This document shows positions 34,906 through 44,725 of a stretch of DNA of 64,000 nucleotides, piece after piece. A program made the position numbers and the translations under genes. The notes beneath the pieces are model-generated. The model made no database searches. It was not told where the DNA came from and worked only from the letters and a program-made list of their open reading frames with translations. Source of the stretch: Rhinopithecus roxellana (lineage: Eukaryota; Chordata; Mammalia; Primates; Cercopithecidae); the NCBI RefSeq assembly GCF_007565055.1, contig NC_044552.1:150617859-150681858 (forward strand). The letters run 5' to 3'. The first letter of the stretch is position 1. The number at the start of each line of letters is the position of its first letter.

Positions 34906-35164
34906 CATTGACAACATACTCTGGAATGCAGTACCTCCTTGCCAAACTGAAACCCAACTAGAAAGGAAGGGAACCCCCAGGAGGAAAGGGACCCCAGTCT
35001 ATGCACTCCCTGGCTCTCCCTCCTGGTGTCGTCCTTCCCCAAAACCTTCCAGGTTCATTCCTGGCTAGGCAGGCAGGTGCTGGCTTGTTAGTGGGTGCAT
35101 CCTGGGGCTACATCTGCTTTGGCTTAGATGTGACTCCATTGCTGTGAGCTGGTGGCTTGGAGAA
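34906..35164. other. Unassigned sequence between LTRs
   Basis: No recognised repeat. Confidence 0.4.
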
Positions 35165-35245
35165 GAGCACTGAACTCGGCTGAGCCTCACTGTTCTCATT
35201 TGGAAAATGGGAATAATAATATTTCATGTGAAAGAATGGAACTCA
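35165..35245 (+). repeat. MIR fragment
   Basis: 'gagcctcactgttctcattt' followed by 'ggaaaatgggaataataata' is the MIR core. Confidence 0.65.
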
Positions 35246-35719
35246 CCTGGAGTTACAGGAAGGAAATTGCATCCTTGAGTCAAGACTGACTTCTAAGGCT
35301 TTAAGTATCCTTGAGTTGACAGCCACAGCCATGCTGAGCTCTCCGTGATAAATGAAGCTGTCAGTGAGTTACTGGAATGTCACACTGAGCTTATGTGTCT
35401 TTAACGTTTCCTTAATGGAACAAAGAACAGATCCAAACGGGGCCCTCATTGAGGAATTCAAGTATCTCCATACAGCAATGATATGTTTTGATAATTTTTC
35501 AAAATTGGAACTCAAAGGACAAGGCAATCATTTCAGGTGGATTTGCCCCACAAGAGAATTTATTGAGACAAAAATATATTAGTTTTAACTTCCTGGGAAG
35601 TATGTTTTGAGTAAACAGAGTAGACTAAAGCATCCACTTCCAAAATTATCTATTCGAATGTTACAAGGAATGAAAAACTGCCATTGACTCAATGCTTCTT
35701 TGAAATTTGTTCTTGCCAG
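35246..35719. other. Unassigned non-coding sequence
   Basis: AT-rich, with no recognised repeat. Confidence 0.45.
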
Positions 35720-36673
35720 TGTCAGAGGCATTTGAACTGGAGTGACTCCATCTTGAATAGGAGCTGGGCGAAAGGGGGCTAAGACCTGCTGGGCTGCATT
35801 CCAAGGCAGTCAGGCAGTCTTAGTCACAGGATGAAACAGGAGGTCAGCACAAGATACATGTCACAAGGACCCTGCTGAGAAAACAGGATGAGATAAAGAA
35901 GTCAACCCCAAACCAACCAAAACCAAGATGACAATGAAAGTAACCTCTGGTCATCCACACTGCTCCTTATGTGCTAATTATAAAGATTAGCATGCTAAAA
36001 GTACCATCACTCCCACCAGCACCATCAAAGTTTATAGATATCATCGCAATGTCCAGAGTTACTCAATATGGTCTGAAAAGGGGAGGAACCCTCAGTTCAG
36101 GGAAATCCCTGTCCCTTTCCTGGAGAACTCATGAAAAATCCACCCCTTGGCTGGGCACAGTGGCTCACGTCTATAATCCCAGCACTTTGGGAGGCCGAGG
36201 TGGAAGGATCAACTGAGGTCAGGAGTTCAAGACCAGCCTGGCCAACATGGTGAAACCCTATCTCTACTAAAAATACAAAAATCAGCCAGGTGTGGTGGCA
36301 GGCACCTGCAATCTCAGCTACTCAGGAGGCTGAGGCAGGAAAATTGCTTGAACCCAGGAGGCAGAGTTTGCAGCTAGCCAAGACTACACCATTGCACTCC
36401 AGCTTGGGTGACAAGAACGAGACTCCGTCTCAAACAAAAAAAAAGAAAAAGAAAAGAAAAATCCACCCCTTGTTAAGCATAAAATCAAGACGTAACTATA
36501 AGTTTACTCAGTGGAGCAGTCCATGCCGCCACTCTGCCTATGGAGTAGCCATCATTTATTCCTTTACTTTATTAATAAACTTGCCTTCACTTTATGAACT
36601 CACCCCAAATTCTTTCTTGTGTGGTCCAAGAATCCTTTCTTGGGGTCTGGATTGGGACCCCTTTCTAGAAACA
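35720..36673 (+). mobile_element. ERV1-type solo LTR with intact ends, carrying an Alu
   Basis: Starts TG ('tgtcagaggcatttgaactg') and ends CA ('ggacccctttctagaaaca'), flanked exactly by CCAG at 35716-35719 and 36674-36677, a 4-base target duplication typical of gammaretrovirus-like insertions. A polyadenylation signal lies near 36572 ('attaataaacttgcc'). Without the Alu the LTR is about 630 bases. No internal proviral sequence remains, so it is a solo LTR formed by recombination between two LTRs. Confidence 0.88.
36149..36455 (+). mobile_element. AluS inside the LTR
   Basis: 'ggctgggcacagtggctcac' start, S-type 'gatcaactgaggtcaggagt', tail 'aaaaaaaaagaaaaagaaaa'. A perfect 16-base target duplication ('gaaaaatccacccctt') flanks it at 36133-36148 and 36456-36471. 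Confidence 0.96.
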
Positions 36674-36677
36674 CCAG

Positions 36678-38299
36678 CTCATTAGGTTAAGTGTCTAATT
36701 TAATAGATTTACATTTTGGGCACTTGATTTATAAGGAATACACACAGTTCACAAATAACTATTTTTACAGGACTTGGACCATGCCCTGTTATTTTAAATC
36801 CTCCTGAAGATTTATGATTTTTGTAACTTTTTCTATTGTCCTATTATTAGTCCTGGCTATGATTTTTTTATGGAAAAAGCATGGTCCGGCGAGCCAACTG
36901 CAATTGTAATGCTATTCCTATGGGAAACACAAACCTCTGGATGGTTTGCTTTATAACAAGGATTCACTAACAAGTTGCAGGGGAAGTGAAGCCGGCCTGC
37001 TGAAAACAAGGCCAGAGGGCTTCTCCTTTCCAATAGCTCTTTTTTTCTTCTGAAGTCTGGAAAGCAGGGTGGAGTAGAATATGCAGAAAGTATTCAAGAG
37101 CTTTGTGCTTTCTTTCCTCTCAAGGCAAGGAAAATTTTTACCCAGAGTCCAGGGTAAAAATATAGAACTTGAAACTTGGAGAGCAGAAATAGAAATTGGA
37201 AGCCCAGAGCAGCAAACCGCCTTGCCCAGGTGGGAGAAGGGCCGTGCACACAGCTCTCGGAAGGCCCTGGTAAGGGTGGCCCTTGCCAAGGGCTCCCCCA
37301 GTCCTCACACTGTGCGGGGGCCTCTCCGACACACCACTATTGCTTTTCTGATGAGAGAGGAAGCAGTTCTCAGGTAGAGGGACTAGGCCTGCAGAGTGAT
37401 CATTTCAGCGCCTCAGGGGAGCTTGGTGGATCTACTTTTTCAGCATTCAGAGGGGTGGGAGGCTTCTGGTAGAAACAGAGGCTTTGATCTATTATTTATA
37501 AAAAGCATCAGAAAAAAATCAGTCATTTGAAGGTGCCTGAAAAACAGCTTCTCTTAGGAGCTTCCTCCCTCCTGGAACTGGCTCAAGTGGGACACGTGGT
37601 CCACTGGGAGGCCTCCAACCAGGGTCTTCCTCCTTTCAGGCTTGACGCGGTGTGCACTAGGGCACCCATGAGCTTGGCACCTCAGAACAATCACAAGCAA
37701 TCGTCTCCGATTCTCTGACACAGAGGGTGTTCTGTGAGTAGCTCCAGTCTGGTCTCAGGGTCAGGATTAGAAATTCCTGCCTCAGACTTCTGCTGTTTCC
37801 TTTCAGGGGTTGAGGCTGTCCTGGTGAAACTGTGTTGGAAAAGGAGGCAGTAAAAGTTATTATATTTCAGTTTGTGGTGCAGCTTATATTCCTGCATTAT
37901 AAAGGAATCACGGAAGGCCCCTTGCCCTGAAGCGTGCCTCAGCTGCCAAACATCACATTTGCACAGTGGCAAAGAGCATATATACACAGAGGCTTATAAA
38001 GTCATACTTTGCTCTTAAAAGAAATGTTCTCTCTCACCAAAGAAAGTACTCAATATGGTTCAGAAAACAGGCTTTGAGTGTTCAAAGGTGGCCTCAGAAG
38101 GAGGCCGTTTTAGGATCCTTTTCCAACAATGATCCAGTCAGACTCTCCACTGTGACTCTCTCTATGATAGCAACAAGCCACACCCTTCAGGTTGACTGAA
38201 TAACTGATTCAGGCATGTTAGGCACATTAACTCATGGACCAAAACACCACCTCACCTGCTGAAACATGGGAGCATTTATCTCAGTCTATGACTCAACGT
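36678..38299. other. Unassigned non-coding sequence
   Basis: No repeat or exon is recognised across 1.6 kb. Several frames of about 98 codons overlap near 37.1-37.5 kb without recognisable domains. Confidence 0.5.
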
Positions 38300-38615
38300 C
38301 TATCCATCCATCCATCCATCCATCCATACATACATACATACATACATACATTTGTCCATCTGTCCATACATCTGTCCATGCACCTGCCTGTTCATCTGTC
38401 TGTCCATATGTTCATCCATCCATTTATTCATCTGCCTATTTGTCTGTCCATCCAACCATCTGTCTACCTGTCTCTTCATCCATCCATTCATCTATCCATC
38501 CATCCATGCATCTGTCCACTCATCTGGCCATCCATCTGTCCATCCATCTGTCCATCTGTCTGTTCATCCATCCATCTGTTGGTCTATCCAGCCATCCACC
38601 CATCCATCCAACCAT
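38300..38615. repeat. CCAT/CTGT tetranucleotide array
   Basis: About 315 bases in strict four-base phase: pure 'atcc' at the left, then 'atac', then mixed CCAT, CTGT, CCAC and TCAT units. Because 4 and 3 share no factor, all frames stay open and read Ile/His/Pro/Ser-rich. These are artefacts. Confidence 0.95.
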
Positions 38616-38744
38616 TGATTCTCTGCCTTGTTCCAATAAAAAACATGTCCAGCTACTAATATCACCAGCATTACTCAGATACTTGGTGATTAAGAAAAGA
38701 GGATGGAATAGAGGATAAAATGGGAAACAAACAAACAAAGGATG

Positions 38745-39085
38745 GGCTGGGCGTGGGGGCTCCTGCCTGTGATTCCAGCACTTTGGGATATGCTGAGTCA
38801 GGAGGATCGCTTGAGCCCGGGCGTCTGAGACCAGCCTGGGCAACAAAGTGAGACCCCGTCTCTTAAAAAAAAAAAAAAGAAGAAGAAGAAGAAGAAGAAG
38901 AAGTAGAAAAGAAAAGAAATTAGCTAGTGTGGTGGTGGTGCATACTTGTGGTCCCAACTACTTGGGAGGCTGAGGTGGGAGGATCACTTGAGTCCAGGAG
39001 TTCGAGGCTGAAGTGAGCTGTGATTGTACCTCTGCACTCCAGCCTGGGAGAAAGAGTGAGACCCAAGTTCTATTAAAAAAAAAAA
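38745..39085 (+). mobile_element. AluJ with an expanded GAA linker
   Basis: J-type left arm ('cgcttgagcccgggcgtctg', 'cctgggcaacaaagtgag'). The central A-rich linker has grown into a GAA run at about 38878-38902. The right arm is 'cacttgagtccaggagttcg'. The A tail ends near 39085. Confidence 0.93.
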
Positions 39086-39847
39086 TGGAATACAGAGAAA
39101 TGGAAAATGAAAGAGAAATGAACTTACTCTAGTTGGTTTTATTGGAAATATTCCATTATGTTGAATAGAGCGAAAAACAGACAAGGAAAGATCACATTGT
39201 CTAAAAGATGGTTCTTCATATTTGAAAAATGAATCTAAACTAATGTTTCCCTACAGTAACATAGCAAGTAACTATATGAAGCTAAGGGGAACCAGCACTA
39301 ACACTGACCCATGAATAAGGGCATACAGAATACCCCCTACCCCAGCTAACAAGGCTTCCCAACACGTATATCAGACATGTGCTGCTTTTGCTTACCTGGT
39401 ATCTGTCAGTCTCCCCACCTTTTCATTAAATCATTCTGATTTTCTTCAGGGTAGGTTTGGGAGGGGAGGATAGACCTGGCCAATGAATATATTCTATTCC
39501 TCTGGTCACAGCGCTGGGTTCGGAAATGGTCACGTGACTCGAGTAGCTTCCACCGGCGTTTGCCCTGGGACTGGTCCTGGAGTGGCCAGGAAAGCGTGGG
39601 CTACTTCTGCCGTGTTTGGAGCAGAGGATCTAGGAGGCCAGAGCTTCAGTGCTGCTTAAACGACTGTAACCATCACAACTCAGACAAGGCATAGGCAAGC
39701 CACGGTGTCCCTCATCTCAGAGCTTCTGAGAAAGAACTGCTCAAGAAGACAGCAAAGCACACTCGGGAGATGCATGCGAATAAAATCCAGTCCTGAAGAT
39801 ATCAGCTGAGCTGTCGGATCCCAATCTATCCAGACTTCAGTTATGGG
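39086..39847. other. Unassigned non-coding sequence
   Basis: No recognised repeat or exon. Confidence 0.5.
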
Positions 39848-39866
39848 AATAAGAAATTCCACTCTT

Positions 39867-40165
39867 GGCTGGGCACAGTGGCTCACACCTATGATCCTGG
39901 AGGCGAGGTGGGAGGAACCCTTGAGTTCAGAACTTCAAGACCAACCTGGGCAACATAGTGAGATCCCATCTTTAGAAAAAAATAAACAGAATTAGCCAGG
40001 CATGTTGGTGCATACCTGTAGCCCCAGCTCTGAAGGCTAAGGTGGGAGAATCTCTGGGGCCTGGGAGATTGAGGCTGCAGTGAGCCATGATCGTACCCCT
40101 GGATGCCAGCCTGGGTGACAGAGTGAGACCCTGTCTCAGAAAAAAAAAAGGATGAAAGAAAAGAA
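39867..40165 (+). mobile_element. AluJ with preserved target duplication
   Basis: 'ggctgggcacagtggctcac' start and J-type 'cttgagttcagaacttcaag' and 'cctgggcaacatagtgagat'. Flanked by a 19-base duplication 'aataagaaattccactctt' (39848-39866) and the same with one C-to-T change (40166-40184). Confidence 0.95.
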
Positions 40166-40214
40166 AATAAGAAATTCTACTCTTTGCTAAAGTCAGTTTA
40201 AACTGGGAGTCAGC

Positions 40215-40520
40215 GGCCGGGCGCGGTGGCTCAAGCCTGTAATCCCAGCACTTTGGGAGGCCGAGACGGGCAGATCACGAGGTCAGGAGATCGAGACCAT
40301 CCTGGCTAACACAGTGAAACCCCGTCTCTACTAAAAAATACAAAAAACTAGCCGGGCGAGGTGGCGGGCGTCTGTGGTCCCAGCTACTCAGGAGGCTGAG
40401 GCAGGAGAATGGCGTAAACCCAGGAGGCAGAGCTTACAGTGAGCTGAGATCTGACCACTGCACTCCAGCCTGGGCGACAGAGCAAGACTCCGTCTCAAAA
40501 AAAAAAAAAAAAAAAAAAAG
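40215..40520 (+). mobile_element. AluY of Old World monkey type
   Basis: Full length, near consensus, long A tail. Lineage bases: 'ggctcaagcctg', 'gccgagacgggc', 'ctaaaaaatacaaaaaac', 'tagccgggcgaggtggcg', 'ggcgtaaaccc', 'gagctgagatctg'. A perfect 17-base target duplication 'ttaaactgggagtcagc' lies at 40198-40214 and 40521-40537. It inserted just downstream of the older AluJ. Confidence 0.95.
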
Positions 40521-40537
40521 TTAAACTGGGAGTCAGC

Positions 40538-41284
40538 TTCCAGGAAAACGTAGTCCTGGTAGGTGCAGACATCAAAGGGCCTCCTCCCCTTCGGCGGCTG
40601 TGTTCTCCCCTTCATCCCCAGAGGGGCAGGAAAGAAGAGGATGGCCTCAGCCACCTCCCCTGACACATCAAACCTCAGGGGTTACATCCAGAACTGCCAG
40701 ATGTCTCCAGAGAAGAGGCTGCCAATGGCCCCACCACTGGTGAGGTGCCTGGAACAAGCGTCTACTCACCTGATGAACCTGACCACACCACTCAGGCAAG
40801 GGTTTTTGCCACCCAGGGGTGTGTGTTGAGCATTTGGTATCTAAGTGACACTTGATATTTTATAGCTAAGTATAGTTCCACCTGCTTAAGGTAAAAATGC
40901 CAGAGGTTAAAAAAATCATACATATAGGTAAACGTGATTTTTGGCCACTGTTATGTTAATCTAACTTTTGGAAGTCATGAACTACTTGACAACCTGGAAG
41001 CTCCACAGCTATTGGAAATAATTCTTCAAGTGTGCTCTGAAGGCTATGAGCAAAGGTAAGGGCAAGGGTAAGCTGCCCCAGCCCCCAAAAGCAATGGAAG
41101 CCTTTGGTTTATTTTTGGGGGCAGGATATCAGAGATTATATATGCCTTATCTTAGTTATGGCGGTTTAAGCAGCAATAAAGTATAAATTTTAATACATAG
41201 TAGAAATGCCATTTTTCACTTTCCTATTATTCCACAATCTCTGAAAAATGTCTTCCTGGAATCTCCTGGAACTTTTGGAAACCT
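40538..41284. other. Unassigned non-coding sequence
   Basis: No named repeat. Bases 40831-40990 show weak collinear similarity to 41717-41850. Confidence 0.45.
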
Positions 41285-41420
41285 AATACCAACATTTTCA
41301 GAGCATTTTTCAATGTGTCAGGTATTATGTCAGCTACTCAGGATTCAAATAAAAATTTCGCTACTCTATCGACCTTCAGGGCATAATAGTTTAACAGAAG
41401 AGGGGAGGAAGAAATGGACA
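41285..41420 (-). mobile_element. L2 3' end fragment, antisense
   Basis: 'tttttcaatgtgtcaggtat', 'tatgtcagctactcaggatt' and 'gaccttcagggcataatagt' follow reversed L2. Confidence 0.6.
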
Positions 41421-42085
41421 GCAAAGGCATAGCTGCAGAGTGAAGTGACGAAAGTCAGAACGCAGGCACAGACCGAGGGCCGCAGGACCAGGGAGCGGAG
41501 CAGGCTCCTCATCCCTGAGCAAATCCGCGGGAGGCGCAGGGGCACAGGCAGGCTTCCAGGAAACAGTCGCCATGAAATGTTGACAGTTGTCAGGGTGAAG
41601 GAAATTTGATCCTGAGGAAGCTGGCCCCGGTTTTAGCATTTCAATACTGCTGGGTATCCTGTCAGCGTGATAACCCCTGTACATGATACCACTTGCAGTG
41701 GCAGGTTTCAGCCAGGCCTTTGGTGCTTAAGTGACCCTTGGTATTTGGTAGCCAGGGCAGCGAGCCGGCCTTCATTCTGACTGGCCACTGCCCACGTGGG
41801 ACTAGATGCTAAATACATAGGACATCACCCCGAGTCCTGAACTACTGACTGTTTCGTGAAGTAATACCATGATGTTAAACACTGCTTTAAAATGTTTAAA
41901 TCAAACCAAGAAATATATTTTTAGAAAGCAACCTTCTGTACCTTCAAAATCTTCAAGAGGAGGAAGATGAGGATAACGGACAAAGCAAAGCTTCTGTTAT
42001 ACGAATAATTTTTTCACGGTTCCAGATACTTTTGGAAAAGTAGAATGTCAGCATGACCACCATCCTACATTAGAATCTCTATCTA
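41421..42085. other. Unassigned non-coding sequence
   Basis: No named repeat; holds the second block of the weak pair (41717-41850). Confidence 0.45.
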
Positions 42086-42289
42086 TACATGGTGAAGCCC
42101 CATCTCTACTAAAAATGCAAAACTAGCCAGGCAGGTTGGAGGCGCCTGTAATCCCAGCTACTTGGGAGGCTGAGGCAGGAGAATTGCTTGAACCTGGGAG
42201 ACAGAGGCCACAGTGAGCTGAGACAGCGCCACTGCACTCCAGCCTGGGTGACAGAGCAAGACTCCATCTCAAAAAAGAAAAAAAAAAGA
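42086..42289 (+). mobile_element. Alu, 5'-truncated
   Basis: Starts mid left arm at 'acatggtgaagccccatctc' and is complete to the A tail ('caaaaaagaaaaaaaaaag'). S-type right arm. Confidence 0.93.
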
Positions 42290-43785
42290 TGAAGATAAAT
42301 CATAAATGCCCAATTTGAGAATATTGGAAGAGCTTTCTCTGTACATGTGAAAACTTGACCAAACATATGCTTCTGTTACAAAAATATCATTGTAGACGCG
42401 CTGTGATTTTTAAGATCACACTGTTGAGAAATATGTAACAATATTTCATTTTCATTTGTCAATAATAATTTATTGTCTTTTTTGTGTAACATTTAGCACA
42501 TTTAAGAAATGTCTATTGATACGTAGTTTTAAAGAATATGTACTTCATATTTCTACTTTCACAAATGTGCATTTTTTATTTCTATCCTGTTTACAAATTT
42601 TGCATTTGAAAGGTTTAGGATTTTTTTAAAGAATGCATGGATTTTGAACACTGATTTTGAAATGCCAGTGTGAACAGTGGATTGGAGCCTGCTGTGAAGG
42701 AAGTACTTGCATTCCGAATTCTCTGCTCTCCCTGGCAGGGCAGTGCCTCCTGGTGCAGAGAGAAACCCTGGGCCCTGCCTCTGGGCAGCGTTCTCCTCCC
42801 AGGCTGTGGGGCTGAGGTGGAACCAACTTCAGCAGACGTGGGTTCTGAAGTGGGCTGCAGGCTGAGGTCACCTGCAATCTGGGCCTGCCACAATTGCCTC
42901 CTGAGGGCGCTGGCTGCCGTGTAGGTACACCCCTCCCTGACTGCCTGGGATGCTGGCACAGAGCTCCAGGTAGAAAGAGCCGGACCCAGGCTGCTCCCAG
43001 TGGTGCCCAGAGGGGTGGCCTTTTCCATGCAACGGGCCATTGCCCCTGCCTTCCTGGTTCAGCCGTCTCCCTGGTGAGGGCCTTTCCTTCCCTCCTGGGC
43101 TGTCCTCACAGCCTCGGGTCGGTGGAGCAAGAGCTCTCTGCCCTTCCTGAGCTGTGGCTGAGGCTATCTCTCCTCAACCTCACTCTGCAGGGAAAGCCAA
43201 AGCACTGTGAAGGGAAAACTGTCATGAACCGGCTCAGCGTCACCATCGAACCACTGAAATATCTGCATTTCAAGAAGAAAATTCCCAGGAGAAAGCCTTC
43301 TGCAGTAGAGGAGTGGCTGGAGGCATCTCAGGGTGCCAGGAACGCAGTGAGGTGGCTCCTGCTGATGGGGCCTGCATTGCTGATGCCTTAAGTCACCTGC
43401 AGACGATAGCCCTGGCACGGGGCTGCTCAGGGATCAAGCCCTCGTGGGATGGGGAGAGAATACACTAAAGCCACCTCTCTCCTTTAACGCTTTTGTCAGA
43501 CAACCACAATAACCTCCCAGAATAAAAACTGCAAAGTCCTCCCATTTTACTGGTCTCACACATAGAGTCAGCAATGCAGGAAATAAAAATCTATCAGAAT
43601 CCATTAAATGCCCTTCCCGCACTTCTAAATGTCATTGATGAGAAAAGACACATTGATTCAGCCGTGCTTCTCAGCAAGTGGAAGTCCCGGTGCAGAGACA
43701 GAGCAGCAGCCAGAGTCACGGTCACTGGTGAAGGTTGAGACCTGACTTGCCTGAAGCCTGGGACCATTCTTGAAAGACTGACAGT
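42290..43785. other. Unassigned sequence
   Basis: AT-rich to 42.66 kb, then GC-moderate. The 165-codon frame at 42894-43391 has no recognisable domain. No repeat is named. Confidence 0.5.
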
Positions 43786-43879
43786 GCCCCATGATTCAAT
43801 TACCTCCCACTGGGTCTCTCTCACAACTGGTGGGAATTCAAGATGAGATTTGGGTGAGGACATAGCCAAACCATATCAG
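43786..43879 (-). mobile_element. THE1-type LTR 5' fragment, antisense
   Basis: 'ccatgattcaattacctccc' through 'agatgagatttgggtgagga' to 'aaaccatatca', the reversed first ~95 bases of the LTR. The 3' part is missing. Confidence 0.85.
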
Positions 43880-44062
43880 TGGGGGAGGTGCCATATACTT
43901 TAAACTATCAGATTTCCTGAAAACTCATTAACTAGTGGGAGGACAGCACCAAACTATGAGGAATTTGCCCCCATGACCCAAACACCTCCCACCAGGCCTC
44001 ACCTCCAGTGTTGGAGAGATGACAGTTCAGCATGAGATGTGGCAGGGACAGATACCAAAAGC
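43880..44062 (-). mobile_element. MST-type LTR fragment, antisense, abutting THE1
   Basis: 'gggggaggtgccatatactt', 'cccatgacccaaacacctcc' and 'caggcctcacctccagtgtt' match reversed MST LTR. It starts exactly where the THE1 fragment stops. Confidence 0.8.
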
Positions 44063-44089
44063 AGAATCGGACTGAACCAGACTGTGTTA

Positions 44090-44592
44090 GTGAGTCCCTC
44101 ACACAGTCACTCAGCCTGTTAGGGACCAGGCTGCACAGCAGGAGGTGAGCAGCCGGTGAACCAATGAAGATTCATCTACATTTCCAGCCGCTCCCCATCA
44201 CTGGCATCACTGCCTGAGCTCAGCCTCCTGTCAGATCGGCGGCAGCATTAGAGTCTCATAGGAGTACAAACCCTACTGTGAACTGTGCATGTGCGGTATC
44301 TAGGTTGCACACTTCTTATGAGAATCTAACGATCTGTCACTGTCCCTATCACCCCCAGATGGGACCCTCTAGTTGCCAGAAAACAAACTCAGGGCTCCTA
44401 CTGCTTTGACATTATGGTGAGTTGTATAATTATTTAATTATATATTTCAGTGTCATAATAGAAATAAAGTACACAATAAATGTAATGCGCTTGAATCAAA
44501 CTGAACCCACCTTCTGACCCTCACTGTTCATGGAAAAATTTTCTTCCGTGAAACTGGTCCCTGGTGCCAAAAAGATTGGGGACTACTGTTCT
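44090..44592 (+). mobile_element. hAT-like non-autonomous DNA transposon
   Basis: A common ~500-base mammalian element: 'agcctgttagggaccaggct', 'agcaggaggtgagcagccgg', 'tcagatcggcggcagcatta', 'cacccccagatgggaccctc', 'gtacacaataaatgtaatgc', and the end 'aaaaagattggggactactg'. The first ~40 bases are diverged. I could not recall the family name with certainty. Confidence 0.7.
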
Positions 44593-44725
44593 AGGGAACT
44601 TGAATTGGGATGGAGAGGCTGTGGCTGGGGTGCGATGAGCAAATGGGCTCCAAGTGTGTTCCGGGGAATTTGATGGGGATGGAGAGGTCGTGGCTGGGGT
44701 GCAGTGGCTGAGTGGGCTCCTAGCA
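44587..44725 (+). repeat. Imperfect ~70-bp tandem duplication
   Basis: 'tgttctagggaacttgaatt' (44587) and 'tgttccggggaatttgatgg' (44657) begin two copies that share 'gggatggagagg', 'gtggctggggtgc' and 'gtgggctcc'-type text. Confidence 0.8.

Noticed and set aside
33700..36677. A provirus with paired LTRs
   Set aside because: The LTRs belong to different families, and no gag, pol or env text lies between them.
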